A stretch of DNA of 64,000 bases from Dethiobacter sp. (GTDB taxonomy: Bacteria > Bacillota > Dethiobacteria > Dethiobacterales > Dethiobacteraceae). The stretch's first letter is position 1; every line of letters starts with the position of its first letter. Location: assembly GCA_020725465.1 (NCBI GenBank), contig DYEY01000054.1, positions 35,164 to 99,163 of the forward strand. The letters are read 5' to 3'. Positions 63,850 to 64,000 of the stretch are shown here, in pieces. The notes beneath the pieces are model-generated. The model saw only the letters and a program-made list of their open reading frames with translations, ran no database searches and was not told where the DNA came from. Position numbers and translations under genes: made by a program.

Positions 63850-64000
63850 CATTTGACGATTTACTCTTTGATTCGTAATTTGGAATTGAACAGGGGATAG
63901 AGTTCAACCTATACTTTGGCAAGGATGGGGTTCAAGCGATTCTTCACTTCGGAACTACATGCTGCATACAGCTGAACAAACTCGAGGAAGCCAAAGACAC
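63850..64000 (+). other. Right-edge stretch with an open but start-less frame
   Basis: From about 63885 a plus-strand frame is open to the edge and reads EFNLYFGKDGVQAILHFG, with no ATG/GTG/TTG in sight. It may be the middle of a degraded or mobile-element gene or chance. No family recognised. Upstream genes often seen here (truB, ribF) are not visible. Confidence 0.3.

Overview
The window looks like a chromosomal segment of a spore-forming, anaerobic member of the Clostridia, most like the Peptococcaceae/Desulfotomaculum-Pelotomaculum group. The evidence is sporulation genes (spoVS, dpaA/dpaB, a ymxH-type gene, a SpoIID-domain protein), a SCIFF peptide with its radical SAM maturase (a Clostridia hallmark), RNase Y and RNase J, Gram-positive LexA (DinR) boxes, and respiratory genes of anaerobes. 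I cannot name the species from sequence alone. By eye the backbone is GC-rich; the 25.3-31.8 kb stretch looks more AT-rich.

Almost every backbone gene is on the minus strand. Read in that direction (right to left), the order echoes the Bacillus subtilis block rpsO-pnp-ylxY-ymxH-spoVFA-spoVFB-dapG-dapA-rnjB-tepA-ylzJ-spoIIIE-ymfM-cinA-recA-rny-ymdB-spoVS, with added blocks. 63.7-61.2 kb: rpsO and pnp. 60.1-57.4 kb: a NitT/TauT-type ABC transporter. 57.4-53.1 kb: two NodB-fold proteins, a VanW protein, dUTPase, a ymxH homolog and small proteins. 53.0-46.4 kb: dipicolinate synthase, aspartokinase, dapA, RNase J, TepA, YlzJ. 42.6-32.0 kb: a Na/Pi-type transporter, uppP, ftsK, a RodZ-like protein, an AAA/VWA pair, rimO, and an FtsH-like protease with a partner. 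24.4-7.0 kb: ruvCAB, queH, spoIID-like, queA-tgt-yajC, scfA-scfB, rarA, mnmA, cinA, thpR, recA, rny. 5.4-0 kb: an unknown protein, ymdB, spoVS, a dipeptidase, a PHP phosphoesterase and a sodium-pumping decarboxylase operon cut by the left edge.

Three gene-complete modules and one gene remnant run on the plus strand against this backbone and look like insertions. (1) 24.6-31.8 kb: a DUF3786 gene, then rnfC-rnfD, a TorD-type chaperone, a Tat-exported molybdopterin oxidoreductase and a four-cluster ferredoxin subunit. There is no rnfABEG and no NrfD anchor. This is the best candidate for a little-described respiratory system. (2) 42.7-46.4 kb: a Tat-exported [NiFe] hydrogenase with cytochrome b and maturation protease; its small subunit has Asn where the second proximal-cluster Cys is expected. 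(3) 60.3-61.1 kb: an MntA-HepT toxin-antitoxin pair. (4) 16.6-16.8 kb: a frameshifted GDT1-type transporter remnant. Terminators close the plus-strand ends of the three modules.

Visible regulation: LexA boxes before recA and ruvC; strong SigA-like promoters before the sodium-pump operon, scfA and rpsO; an intrinsic terminator between scfA and scfB that probably makes peptide mRNA exceed maturase mRNA; and many intrinsic terminators. I saw no tRNA, rRNA, CRISPR array or intact insertion sequence.
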